61,063 nt of DNA, taken from NCBI GenBank assembly GCA_016789705.1, contig JAEUQR010000091.1:1-61063 (forward strand), read 5' to 3'. A model generated the notes under the pieces. The model ran no database searches. It had not been told where the DNA came from and saw nothing but the letters and a program-made list of their open reading frames with translations. Below, piece after piece: positions 43,024-55,275 of this stretch; the stretch's first letter is position 1; every line of letters begins with the position of its first letter. Source of the DNA: Acidobacteriota bacterium. GTDB taxonomy: Bacteria; Acidobacteriota; Vicinamibacteria; Vicinamibacterales; UBA2999. Both the position numbers and the translations under genes were made by a program.

Positions 43024-43656
43024 CTAGTGTTCCGCCTTCTTCGCCGGTTCCGCGGCGGCCATCGCGGCCGCGGCGGGCGCCGCATCGAGGCGGCCGCGGT
43101 CCGCGGCCGGGACGTCGTCGACGGTCGCGTTCTGACTGAGCTGCAGCGCGCGCACGTAGCCGGCGATGAGCCAGCGGTCGCGCGGCGGGATCTGCTCGGC
43201 GTAACCCTGCATCGCGCCGAAGCCGTTGCTGATGACGTCGTAGAAATAGCCGGGAGCGGCGGTGCGCAGGCGGTCCTGGTGGTAGGTGGCCGCCTGGCGC
43301 AGGCCACGCTGCACCACCATGCCCTTGCCGTCGCCGGTCTGGCCGTGGCACGGCGTGCAGTAGGCGGTGTAGCGCTCCTGGCCGCGCTGCATGTCGGCGG
43401 CGTTCAGCGCGAAGGGAAACTCGGCCGCGAAGAAGCCGTCCACCTTGCCGGTGTAGAAGTGGTCGTCGTCGCGCAGCTGGCCGCGGGCGACGGTGCCCGT
43501 CGGCAGGTTGCGCGAGGCGCGGCCATCCGGATAGTTCTTGTTGGCCTCGAACACTTCATAGCGCGGGGTGTCGTGCATGTCCTGGCGGCAGCCGGCCGCG
43601 AGGGCCGACGACGCCATAACGAGCGCACACGCGAGGAGACGTCCATTACTCCGCAA
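43024..43656 (-). CDS. actE: Monohaem cytochrome c lipoprotein ActE
   Basis: The start is taken as TTG at 43656, nine bases after GGGAG, inside the end of actD (overlap of 11 bases). Another TTG at 43680 has no ribosome site. The 210-residue protein has a lipobox (ASSALAAGC at about 15-23) and one CTPCH haem site in CTPCHGQTGDGKG, with a distal Met in GAMQGYAEQIP. ActE passes electrons from ACIII to cytochrome c or the oxidase. The alanine-rich C-terminal tail is likely flexible. Confidence 0.9.
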   Translation of the reverse strand: MRSNGRLLACALVMASSALAAGCRQDMHDTPRYEVFEANKNYPDGRASRNLPTGTVARGQLRDDDHFYTGKVDGFFAAEFPFALNAADMQRGQERYTAYCTPCHGQTGDGKGMVVQRGLRQAATYHQDRLRTAAPGYFYDVISNGFGAMQGYAEQIPPRDRWLIAGYVRALQLSQNATVDDVPAADRGRLDAAPAAAAMAAAEPAKKAEH

Positions 43657-44194
43657 CGTCGTAGACTCCCTTTGCGCCAAGGCTCTGCAGGAACGAGCTC
43701 GTCTGGTCCTTGGCGAAGTGCGCGTCTTCGGCCTCGATGACGAGGAAGAACTTGTCCGACGACGCCAGTGAGAAACGGTCGACGTTGAACACCGGATGAT
43801 AGGGCTGCGGCAGCCCGTTCAGCGCCAGCATGCCGATGGCCGCGGTGAGGGCCGAGAACAGAATCGTGAGCTCGTAGGAGGGCACGATGAAGGCCGGCCA
43901 GGTGGCCGGCGGGCGGCCGCCGATGTTCATCGGGTACTCGATGACCGACGCCCAGTACTGCAGCGTGAAGCCGGTCATCATGCCGCAGAAGGCCATGAAG
44001 AGCACCAGCTTCGGCAGGTTCGTCCGCTTCTTGTGGATGATGTCGTTCAGCTCCTCGATGGGGAACGGCGTGTAGGCCTCCATCTTCGAGTAGCCGGCCG
44101 CCACCGCCTTCATCGAGGCGTCGACGATGCCCTGCGCCGAGTCGAACTCGGCCATCAGCCCGTAAAGCCCGGTTTTGTCTTTGCTGACGTGCAT
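43646..44194 (-). CDS. actD: ACIII subunit ActD (DUF3341)
   Basis: The 182-residue protein has a ferredoxin-like N-terminal domain (GLYGLMAEFDSAQGIVDASMKAVAAGYSKMEAYTPFPIEEL) and two membrane helices (about 62-84 and 110-130) separated by a short loop containing PYPMNIGGRPPATWP-like residues. A C-terminal extension follows (SDKFFLVIEAEDAHF). It pairs with the same subunit in the first module at 26968-27477, from which it has diverged widely. It lies 15 bases after actC. Confidence 0.94.
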   Translation of the reverse strand: MHVSKDKTGLYGLMAEFDSAQGIVDASMKAVAAGYSKMEAYTPFPIEELNDIIHKKRTNLPKLVLFMAFCGMMTGFTLQYWASVIEYPMNIGGRPPATWPAFIVPSYELTILFSALTAAIGMLALNGLPQPYHPVFNVDRFSLASSDKFFLVIEAEDAHFAKDQTSSFLQSLGAKGVYDVAE

Positions 44195-44209
44195 GACGTG
44201 GAATCCCGC

Positions 44210-45625
<1,416 letters not shown>

Positions 45626-45626
45626 C

Positions 45627-48776
<3,150 letters not shown>

Positions 48777-48873
48777 CGTTCTTGTCACCGTCCGCCTTCG
48801 CGCGGCATCACCCGCGCGCTTCGGCGAGACTTCGGCGTTTGTCGTCCCGGTCAGTCGCGTCGTTGCGAACGGC

Positions 48874-49524
48874 TCAGCGGTGGCACACCGAGCAGTTGGT
48901 CAGGCTCTGAATCTTGTATTCGGCGACCAGCTGCGGGCCGAGCTCGCGCTGGTCCACGGCGGGCACGTAGCCCATGGTGAAGACTTCCGACCGCGGCCGC
49001 ACGAACTGCGCGGGGTTGCGGTGGCAGTTGAGGCACCACTCCATCTGGAGCGAGTTCTGCTGGCGCATGAGCGGCATCTTGTCGACGCGCCCGTGGCACG
49101 TCTCGCAGCCCATGCCCTTCTTCACGTGGATGCTGTGGTTGAAGTAGACGAAGTCGGGCGTGTCGTGCACGCGCAGCCACTTGAGCGGCTTGTCGTCGCG
49201 GAAGCTCGAACGCACCGGTTCGAGATAGGGGCTCGTCGACCAGATCTGCGAGTGGCAGTTGATGCAGGTCTTGGTCGGCGGAATGCCGGCCGTGGACGAC
49301 ACCTCCACCGACGTGTGGCAGTAGCGGCAGTCGATGCCGATCCCGCCCACGTGGTGCTGGTGACTGAACTGCACCGGCTGGTCCTTGAACTGATTGGCCG
49401 AAGTGACGAAGTCGGACCGCTGGAGCACGCCAACGGCGCCACCGATCGTCGCCAGAAGTCCCAGCACCGCGAAGATGCTGGCCTTCGACCAGGCGTTTGC
49501 GCTCTTCGAAAAAATCTGCGACAT
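48874..49524 (-). CDS. actA: Pentahaem cytochrome c ActA
   Basis: The ATG at 49524 gives 216 residues; the reading frame extends upstream without better starts, and the ribosome site is weak. One membrane helix (about 15-33: ASIFAVLGLLATIGGAVGVL) anchors it. Five haem motifs follow: CRYCH, CINCH, CETCH, CLNCH and CSVCH, with FSHQHHVGGIGIDCRYCH and FNHSIHVKKGMGCETCH pairs. ActA is the cytochrome subunit of Alternative Complex III and the first gene of the long act-cox cluster. Confidence 0.94.
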   Translation of the reverse strand: MSQIFSKSANAWSKASIFAVLGLLATIGGAVGVLQRSDFVTSANQFKDQPVQFSHQHHVGGIGIDCRYCHTSVEVSSTAGIPPTKTCINCHSQIWSTSPYLEPVRSSFRDDKPLKWLRVHDTPDFVYFNHSIHVKKGMGCETCHGRVDKMPLMRQQNSLQMEWCLNCHRNPAQFVRPRSEVFTMGYVPAVDQRELGPQLVAEYKIQSLTNCSVCHR

Positions 49525-49671
49525 GAGCCGTCGTTTCAGCAGTCGCCGGACTGCTACTTCCCCGCGGGGCGCGGGCAAACTCTACACGCAATCACACCCA
49601 TCCCCAACACTCCGCGGCGCTCGGTGCGGGTGTACGAGGTGGGTGCGTGTTGTTTGTGAAAACTTTCGCAA

Positions 49672-49700
49672 GGAGTTTTACCAGAATCGACCGGGTTAGA
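49672..49700 (-). promoter_or_regulatory. Possible promoter of the act-cox operon
   Basis: The 240-base gap before actA is less GC-rich than its surroundings. On the minus strand TTGTCT (49695-49700), a 17-base spacer and TAAAAC (49672-49677) match consensus at four of six positions each. A second candidate TTGACC lies further upstream near 49748-49753. Neither has been tested. Confidence 0.35.
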
Positions 49701-49764
49701 CAAGGAACCGAAATGGTCGTATTTCCTTGCGTGTTTTGAAATCTTTGGTCAATCAGCAAAAACA

Positions 49765-51789
49765 TCACCGGTCCGTCGGCCGTGGCAGAGCCGGTGGATC
49801 GCCAGGCGCCACTTCCCAGACGTAGTCGCCAGACGATAACCACTTCTGGAACCACTCCAGCTCGATTTGCACACGAAACAGCACGTGGCGGAGCTCCGAC
49901 CAGCCATGGCCTTCGCGGGGCGCCACCCAGAGCCGGGTCGGCACGCCGTTGTATTTGAGCGCTCGGAACATCTCCACCGACTGCGGCATGGGCACGCGCG
50001 GGTCTTCCTGGCCGACGAGGAACAGGGTGGGCGTGCGCACGCTGGCCACGTGGCGGAGCGGGGAGTGTTCCCAGTACAGGTCGATGGGGGCATTGGCCTG
50101 CCAGGGGGTGCCGCCGAACCACGGGGTGCGGAAGGCCCGGTGGTCGCTCTGGGCGTACATCGAAATCCAGTTGGCAGCGCCGGCGCCGCTCGACGCCGCC
50201 TTGAAGCGGGTGGTGAAGGTAATCAGCTTATTGGTCATATGCCCGCCGGCGCTCCATCCCTTCTTGAGGAGCCGGTCAGGGTCTGCCACACCCATGGCGA
50301 TGACGGCGTCGGCCCCGGCCAGCACGTCGAGATGGGCCTGCTTGAAGTAGCCGTTGCGCATCTCGCGCAGGAACGCGTCGCCGTAGCCCGTGCTGCCCCG
50401 GTAATTGGGGCGCAGCACCGCGTAACCCTTGCCGGCGTAGACCTGCGCCTCGGGCGAGAAGCCGAAGGTGTCGGAGGCAGCCGGCCCGCCGTGCGTGAAG
50501 ACGAGCAGCGGATACCGCTGCCCGGCCCGGTAGTTCACCGGGTAGTAGAGCAGGCCTTCCACGGTCTGGCCGTCCTGCCCCTGCCATGTCGTGCGTTCCT
50601 GCCGCGCCACGGCGAACGTCTCGTCGACGTAGTCGAAGACATGCGTCACGCGGCGCAGGGCCGCGCCCGGCGCCATCACGTGGATCTCGCCGGGCCGCGC
50701 CGGCGTGTTGAGCGTGAACACGTGTGTGCCGGTGCGCGCGTGGACCCGCCAGTTGCCCACCGTGTGGTCGCCGTTCGTGAGCGCGGTGACACGGCGCGAT
50801 GCCACGTCCACCTGCATCAGCTCGGTGTGCACGCCGTGGTTGGCCACGAACACGATGGCGCGGCCATCGGGCGTCCACTGCGCGCTCGTCACCTGATACG
50901 GCGCGTCGGGCAGGAGCACGCGCGCGGCGCCGCCGGCGCGCGGCGCGATGAAGAGTTTGTCGTTGAAATACGGCTCGAATCGTTCGTTCGCGTCGGCCGT
51001 GAAGAGCACCTCGGTGCCGTCCGGCGAGACGAGCGGCTCGCTTTCCACCACCTCGTTCGTCGTGATCCGCCGCGCATTGCCGCCATTGGCGTCCATCACC
51101 CACACCTCGGAATGCCGCCTGTGTTCGAGCAGCGGCGATGGCGCGCGTGTCATCGCCACGGTGCTGCCCGAGGGTGAGAGCGTGTAGTCGGTCACGGAGT
51201 AATCGCCGAACGTGATCTGCGTGGTCGTGCCGTCGAGATCGGTCACCCACAGATGTTCGTGCTCGAAGTTGGTCTCCTCGAACGCGTAGACGTCATCCTG
51301 CAGGCGCTGCTTCTCTTTTTTCGCGGCGCTCGGCGCATTGGCGGCGGTGAAGAACAACAGCCGGCTGTCGGGCGCCCACGTCAGATCGCCCGGCGCCGTC
51401 GGATGTGTCGTGACACGACGCGCTTCGCCGCCATCGGCGTCGAGCACGTAGATCTGCGTGGTGACGTCGTCGCCGCGCCGCGCGAGGAACGCGATGCGGC
51501 GGCCATCGGGCGACCAGCGCGGGCTCGACTCGCCGCGCTCGCCGAAGGTCAGCTGCACCTGGCCACGGCCATCGACGCCGATGCGATGGAGGTGCCCGAC
51601 GCGGCGGTTCGCCTTCCAGTCCGGACCATCGAGCACGAAGAGGATCTGCGTGCCATCGGGCGAGAGCTGCGGATCCTGGATGGACGGCAGCTGGATCATG
51701 TCGACGACACCGAGCGGCCGTTTCTCCTGCGCGAGGGCGAGCGTGGACACGGCGGCGACGAGGGCAAAGGCGAGGACGGGTGCGCGCAT
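49765..51789 (-). CDS. Secreted S9-family prolyl-oligopeptidase-like peptidase
   Basis: The 674-residue protein has a signal peptide (to TLALAQ at about 21). An N-terminal propeller follows with repeated SPDG(T/R) blades (QLSPDGTQILFV, RWSPDGRRIAFL, LVSPDGTEVLFT, QWTPDGRAIVFV). The C-terminal alpha/beta hydrolase domain has nucleophile Ser in GWSAGGHM, Asp in GQEDPRVPM and His in REGHGWSE. This set identifies a dipeptidyl/acylaminoacyl peptidase, probably periplasmic. Its 3' end faces the ACIII promoter region. Confidence 0.93.
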   Translation of the reverse strand: MRAPVLAFALVAAVSTLALAQEKRPLGVVDMIQLPSIQDPQLSPDGTQILFVLDGPDWKANRRVGHLHRIGVDGRGQVQLTFGERGESSPRWSPDGRRIAFLARRGDDVTTQIYVLDADGGEARRVTTHPTAPGDLTWAPDSRLLFFTAANAPSAAKKEKQRLQDDVYAFEETNFEHEHLWVTDLDGTTTQITFGDYSVTDYTLSPSGSTVAMTRAPSPLLEHRRHSEVWVMDANGGNARRITTNEVVESEPLVSPDGTEVLFTADANERFEPYFNDKLFIAPRAGGAARVLLPDAPYQVTSAQWTPDGRAIVFVANHGVHTELMQVDVASRRVTALTNGDHTVGNWRVHARTGTHVFTLNTPARPGEIHVMAPGAALRRVTHVFDYVDETFAVARQERTTWQGQDGQTVEGLLYYPVNYRAGQRYPLLVFTHGGPAASDTFGFSPEAQVYAGKGYAVLRPNYRGSTGYGDAFLREMRNGYFKQAHLDVLAGADAVIAMGVADPDRLLKKGWSAGGHMTNKLITFTTRFKAASSGAGAANWISMYAQSDHRAFRTPWFGGTPWQANAPIDLYWEHSPLRHVASVRTPTLFLVGQEDPRVPMPQSVEMFRALKYNGVPTRLWVAPREGHGWSELRHVLFRVQIELEWFQKWLSSGDYVWEVAPGDPPALPRPTDR

Positions 51790-51912
51790 GGGCGGATACT
51801 ATCCGCCAATTCGTCCTTGACAGGGTGCAGCCGGGCGGCGCATAACTCGCCGTGAGGCGTCGGCCGCAGGCGGACGCCGGAATGGCCACGGGGCGGCATC
51901 CCGCCCCGGCGC

Positions 51913-53046
51913 ATGCACTCCAGGCTCCTTCGCCCCTTCGCTACGCTGTCCCTTGCTGGCTTCGCGCTGTCGGCCGTCGTGTCGGCGCAGCCTGCCGCCG
52001 CGATCCGTGTCGTGTCCGACCGCGACCCGGCGGTGCTCTCACGGCTCGCCGACGACTGGCGCGCGGGGGTGAACGTGCCCGGGCTCTCGGCGGCGGTCGT
52101 GCAGGGCGATCACGTCGTATGGGCGCAGGGCTTCGGCCTCGCCGATGTCGAGCAGGGCGTGATGGTGCGGCCCGAATCGGTGTTCCGCATCGCGTCGATT
52201 TCGAAGCCGATCACCGCCGTGGCCGTGATGCAGCTCGTCGAACGCGGCCTCGTGTCGCTCGAAGACCCGATTCAGAAATACGTGCCGTCGTACCCGCGCA
52301 AGCCGCAGGGCGAGATACGCATCCGGCACCTGCTCACGCATACCTCGGGCATCCGGCACTACAAGGGCAACGAGTTCTCCCTCGCCGAATCCTTCCCCTC
52401 TCTCGACCGCGCCATCGCCGTCTTCCGCAACGACCCCCTCGAATCCGCGCCCGGCGAGCGGTATCTCTACTCGACCTACGGCTACAACCTGCTGCAGGGC
52501 GTGGTCGAGCAGGTCACGAGCCGCACGTTCGACGAGTATCTGCGCTCGGCGATCTTCGGCCCGGCGGGCATGACCACGACGTATCTGGAGCGGCCGCAGG
52601 AGATCGTGCGGCACCGGGTGCGCCAGTACGTGCGCGGCGCGACGCCCTTCTCGTGGCTGAACGCGCCGTACGTGGACTTGAGCGTGAAGTGGGCCGGCGG
52701 CGGCCTCATCGCCACGGCCGGCGACATCGCGCGCTTCGACATCGCGCTCAACCAGGGCAAGCTGCTGCGGGCCGACACACTCGAGCGCATGTACACCTCG
52801 GCGCGGCTCACGAACGGCAACATCACCGGCTACGGCCTGGGCTGGATGGTGAACCAGCAGGGCGCGCGGCAGTTCGTCGCGCACAGCGGCGGCGCCATGG
52901 GCGGCACCACGTATCTGCTGCGCGAGCCGAAGGCGCGCACGGCCGCTGTCATCTTCGCCAATCTCGACAACGTTCCCCGGCTGCGCGAACTTGCCGAGCA
53001 GCTCATGACGCTCGCTCCCCGCCCTCTCCCTGTGTCGACTCGATGA
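51913..53046 (+). CDS. Secreted serine beta-lactamase-like hydrolase (S12)
   Basis: The 377-residue protein has a signal peptide (to VVSAQ at about 26). Its family motifs are SISK (Ser95 to Lys98, SxxK), YSTYGYN (YxN) and HSGGAMGG (the HxG motif in place of KTG). These fit class C-like esterases and D-aminopeptidases better than true beta-lactamases. Residues WAQGFGLADVE and GIRHYKGNEF are usual for the group. The substrate is unknown. It is divergent from the S9 peptidase, with a 123-base gap. Confidence 0.9.
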   Translation: MHSRLLRPFATLSLAGFALSAVVSAQPAAAIRVVSDRDPAVLSRLADDWRAGVNVPGLSAAVVQGDHVVWAQGFGLADVEQGVMVRPESVFRIASISKPITAVAVMQLVERGLVSLEDPIQKYVPSYPRKPQGEIRIRHLLTHTSGIRHYKGNEFSLAESFPSLDRAIAVFRNDPLESAPGERYLYSTYGYNLLQGVVEQVTSRTFDEYLRSAIFGPAGMTTTYLERPQEIVRHRVRQYVRGATPFSWLNAPYVDLSVKWAGGGLIATAGDIARFDIALNQGKLLRADTLERMYTSARLTNGNITGYGLGWMVNQQGARQFVAHSGGAMGGTTYLLREPKARTAAVIFANLDNVPRLRELAEQLMTLAPRPLPVSTR

Positions 53047-53083
53047 ATCCGCGCGCCGCTGACGGCGCGCCTTAGGCAGGCAC

Positions 53084-53581
53084 ATGTCCGACCGCAAGTA
53101 CCGGCAGCACGGCTATCAGGACGACGACCGCGACAGACGCCCGCGCGAGGGCGGCCCCGGCGGCGGTGATCGCCGCCCCGAACGTGAACCCGGCGCGCCC
53201 GCCGGCACGCGGCGCATGTCGTCGGAGGGCGCGAAGAACCCGCGCATGATGGGCTACCGCGCGGTGGCCAAGTGCGCGCGCTGCGGCACGCCCTTCGATG
53301 CCGAGGTGCTGTCGCTCAGCAAGTGCGAGAAGTGCCAGACGGCGCTGCACGCCTGCATCCAGTGCGTGCACTTCGATCCGAGCGCCCGCTTCGAATGCAG
53401 CGAGACCATCCCCGCGCGCGTCTCGCCGAAGGATGGCGCCAACGAATGCGGCCTCTTCGCCGCGCGCGCGAGCTGGGAACGCGAGACCAGCTCCACGCCG
53501 GCGCCGGCCTCGGCCACGAGCGGCGCGCCTGAAACGGCGTCGGGCGCCAAGAAGGCCTTCGACGACCTCTTCAACTTCTAG
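53084..53581 (+). CDS. Cysteine-rich zinc-ribbon protein of unknown function
   Basis: The 165-residue protein opens with a disordered, arginine- and glycine-rich stretch of about 55 residues. Three CxxC pairs follow (CARC, CEKC, CIQC) with further cysteines in FECSET and ANECGLF, enough for two zinc sites. The C-terminal third is low complexity and ends AFDDLFNF, a possible interaction tail. It looks like a nucleic-acid or adaptor zinc-ribbon protein. It lies 45 bases upstream of the selenoprotein gene on the same strand; whether the two work together is unknown. Confidence 0.6.
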   Translation: MSDRKYRQHGYQDDDRDRRPREGGPGGGDRRPEREPGAPAGTRRMSSEGAKNPRMMGYRAVAKCARCGTPFDAEVLSLSKCEKCQTALHACIQCVHFDPSARFECSETIPARVSPKDGANECGLFAARASWERETSSTPAPASATSGAPETASGAKKAFDDLFNF

Positions 53582-53626
53582 CGAGCCCCGGGCCCCAGGC
53601 CCCGGGACCCGCTGTAAGATCGTCCC

Positions 53627-54289
53627 ATGGCCCTTCTGTCGCCGCAAGACCGTCAGACCCTGACCGCGCACCTTGCGCCCATCAGCAGGAAGGTCGACCT
53701 GCTGCTCTTCACGCAGACCATCGGCGGCAGCGAGAGCGGCCTCATCGCGAAACAGGTCGCCGACGAAGTCGCCTCGCTGCACGAAAAGATCAGCGTCGTC
53801 GACAAGAACTTCGTGCTCGATACCGACGACCGCGCGAAGTACGGCGTAGACAAGGCGCCCGCGCTCGTCGTGCTCGGCGACGGTGCCGATACGCGCATCC
53901 GCTTCTACGGCGCGAACACCGGCTACGAGTTCGTGTCGCTCGTCGAAGCGGTGCTGCTCGCCGGCACCGGCAACCTGGAGCTCGAGCCGGAAACGGTGAC
54001 GGCGGTGGCCGCGGTCGACACGCCGATGCACATCCAGGTGTTCTCGACCCCCACTTGACCGCACTGCCCCAGGGCGGTCGTCCTGGCTCACAAGCTCGCC
54101 TACGCCAATCCCCACATCACGGCCGATGCCGTCGACGCGCAGGAATTCATGGATCTCTCGCGCCGCTACCGCATCACCGGCGTGCCGAAGACCATCGTGA
54201 ACGACACGGTGGAGATCCTCGGCGGCCTGCCGGAAGCCGACTTCGTCGATGCGGTGCTGCAGCGCGCCGACGGCGCGTCCCAGTCGTAA
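53627..54289 (+). CDS. Two-domain thioredoxin/glutaredoxin-like protein, probable selenoprotein (in-frame UGA)
   Basis: Read through a TGA at 54056-54058, the gene encodes 220 residues and ends at TAA (54287-54289). The N-terminal thioredoxin fold (about 1-120: DLLLFTQTIGGSESGLIAKQVADEV) has lost its CxxC. The C-terminal fold reads VFSTPT, then residue 144 encoded by TGA, then PHCPRAVVLAHKLA, and ends normally with RYRITGVPKTIVNDTVEILGGLPEADFVDAVL. Residue 144 is exactly the first Cys of the family's CPYC/CPHC motif, so a UPHC redox site is predicted. The frame is kept on both sides and a hairpin with a GGUC loop follows the UGA. The family is the protein-disulfide oxidoreductase/AhpF N-terminal type, a cytosolic thiol-disulfide enzyme. 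A stop mutation is the alternative, but its exact position makes that unlikely. Confidence 0.85.
54059..54086 (+). promoter_or_regulatory. Candidate bacterial SECIS element
   Basis: CCAGGGC (54069-54075) pairs with GTCCTGG (54080-54086), seven pairs with one G-U wobble, around a GGUC tetraloop. The first loop G is 18 bases after the UGA. Bacterial SECIS hairpins follow the UGA at once and need a G at the start of the loop about 16-37 bases away. The E. coli fdhF element also has GGUCU in its loop. SelB would bind here to recode UGA. Confidence 0.75.
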
Positions 54290-54311
54290 TTCGTTCGTTC
54301 GGAGGCTCTCC

Positions 54312-55196
54312 ATGCGCGTTGTCGCCACGCTCGTCCTGCTGCTCGCCCTCGCGTTTGCCATCGGTCCGTTCGCGCAGAGCGGCCGCAAGGTCTACATCTC
54401 GGTGGACATGGAAGGCATCAGCGGCATCAACGGCGACGACCAGACGTCGGCCGGCCAGGCCGAGTACGCGCGCGGCCGCAAGCTGATGGTCGAGGACGCG
54501 AATGCGGCCATCCGCGGCGCCTTCGCCGGCGGCGCCACCGAGGTCGTGGTGAACGACTCGCACGGCGGTCAGCGCAACCTGCTGCCCGAGGATCTCGATC
54601 CGCGGGCGCGGCTCATCAGCCACAGCTTCAAGCGCCACGGCATGGTGGAGGGGCTGGACGAGACGTTCGACAGCATCCTCTTCATCGGCTATCACGCGCG
54701 CGCGAGCGCGCCGCGTGGCCTCTTCGCGCACACCGGGTCGGGCATCGTCCGCGACCTGCAGCTGAACGGCGTGGCCGTGGGCGAAGGCGGCATCAACGCG
54801 GCGATGGCGGCGTGGTACGGCGTGGCCGTCGCGCTCGTGACCGGCGACGACACGGCCGTCGACGAAGTGAAGGCGATTGCGCCCGGCGTGAAGGGCGTGA
54901 CCGTGAAGCGCGCGATCAACACCCGCGCCGTCGAGATGCTGCCGCTGGCCGAAGCGCGGCGCCTCATCGAGGCCGGCGCGAAGGAGGCCGTGGCGGCGGC
55001 GAAGAAGCCCGCGCCGGTGCGCAAGGGACCCTACCGCGTCACGATGCAGTTCCGCGACGTGACGATTCCCGAAGTGATGAGCGCGTTCAAGGAGATGGCA
55101 CGCCCGGCGCCCGACACACTCGCCTTCGAGCGCGACGCCATGCCCGACGCCTACCGCCTGATTCGTGTGCTCTACCGCTACGTGAACACGAACTGA
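54312..55196 (+). CDS. Secreted M55 (DppA-type) D-aminopeptidase
   Basis: The ATG at 54312 is six bases after GGAGG. The 294-residue protein has a signal peptide (to GPFAQ at about 22) and the M55 zinc ligands: Asp32 and Glu34 in SVDMEGISG, a His in NDSHGGQRNL and another in FIGYHARA. GVAVGEGGINAAMAAWYGVAVALVTGD is the conserved core. DppA-type enzymes cleave D-alanine-containing peptides; secretion suggests peptidoglycan fragments as substrate. It is downstream of the selenoprotein gene by 22 bases and may be co-transcribed. Confidence 0.92.
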   Translation: MRVVATLVLLLALAFAIGPFAQSGRKVYISVDMEGISGINGDDQTSAGQAEYARGRKLMVEDANAAIRGAFAGGATEVVVNDSHGGQRNLLPEDLDPRARLISHSFKRHGMVEGLDETFDSILFIGYHARASAPRGLFAHTGSGIVRDLQLNGVAVGEGGINAAMAAWYGVAVALVTGDDTAVDEVKAIAPGVKGVTVKRAINTRAVEMLPLAEARRLIEAGAKEAVAAAKKPAPVRKGPYRVTMQFRDVTIPEVMSAFKEMARPAPDTLAFERDAMPDAYRLIRVLYRYVNTN

Positions 55197-55197
55197 T

Positions 55198-55253
55198 TTG
55201 TAACGGGGTCTGTCACCGAAGACATTCGGTGACCGTGACAGACCCGGTTACAA
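55198..55253. repeat. Large imperfect palindrome, REP/MITE-like, between convergent genes
   Basis: An outer stem of 16 bases (TTGTAACGGGGTCTGT with ACAGACCCGGTTACAA, one mismatch), a six-base bulge on one side, and an inner stem CACCGAA/TTCGGTG around loop GACA. It fills most of the gap between the M55 and M48 genes and could also serve as a bidirectional terminator, though no T-tract follows. Confidence 0.7.
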
Positions 55254-55275
55254 GTGCGGCAGTTCCTGCGACCGG

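Noticed and set aside
53582..53620. GC-rich inverted repeat before the selenoprotein gene
   Set aside because: The arms pair imperfectly and no T-tract follows, so I did not call a terminator.
54056..54058. The TGA as an ordinary nonsense mutation or sequencing error
   Set aside because: Not excluded, but it falls on the one codon where Cys/Sec exchange is expected, both flanks remain in frame and conserved, and a SECIS-like hairpin follows.
54055..54486. A plus-strand ORF beginning at the UGA of the thioredoxin-like gene
   Set aside because: Its translation has no family features. The true continuation is the in-frame read-through to 54289.
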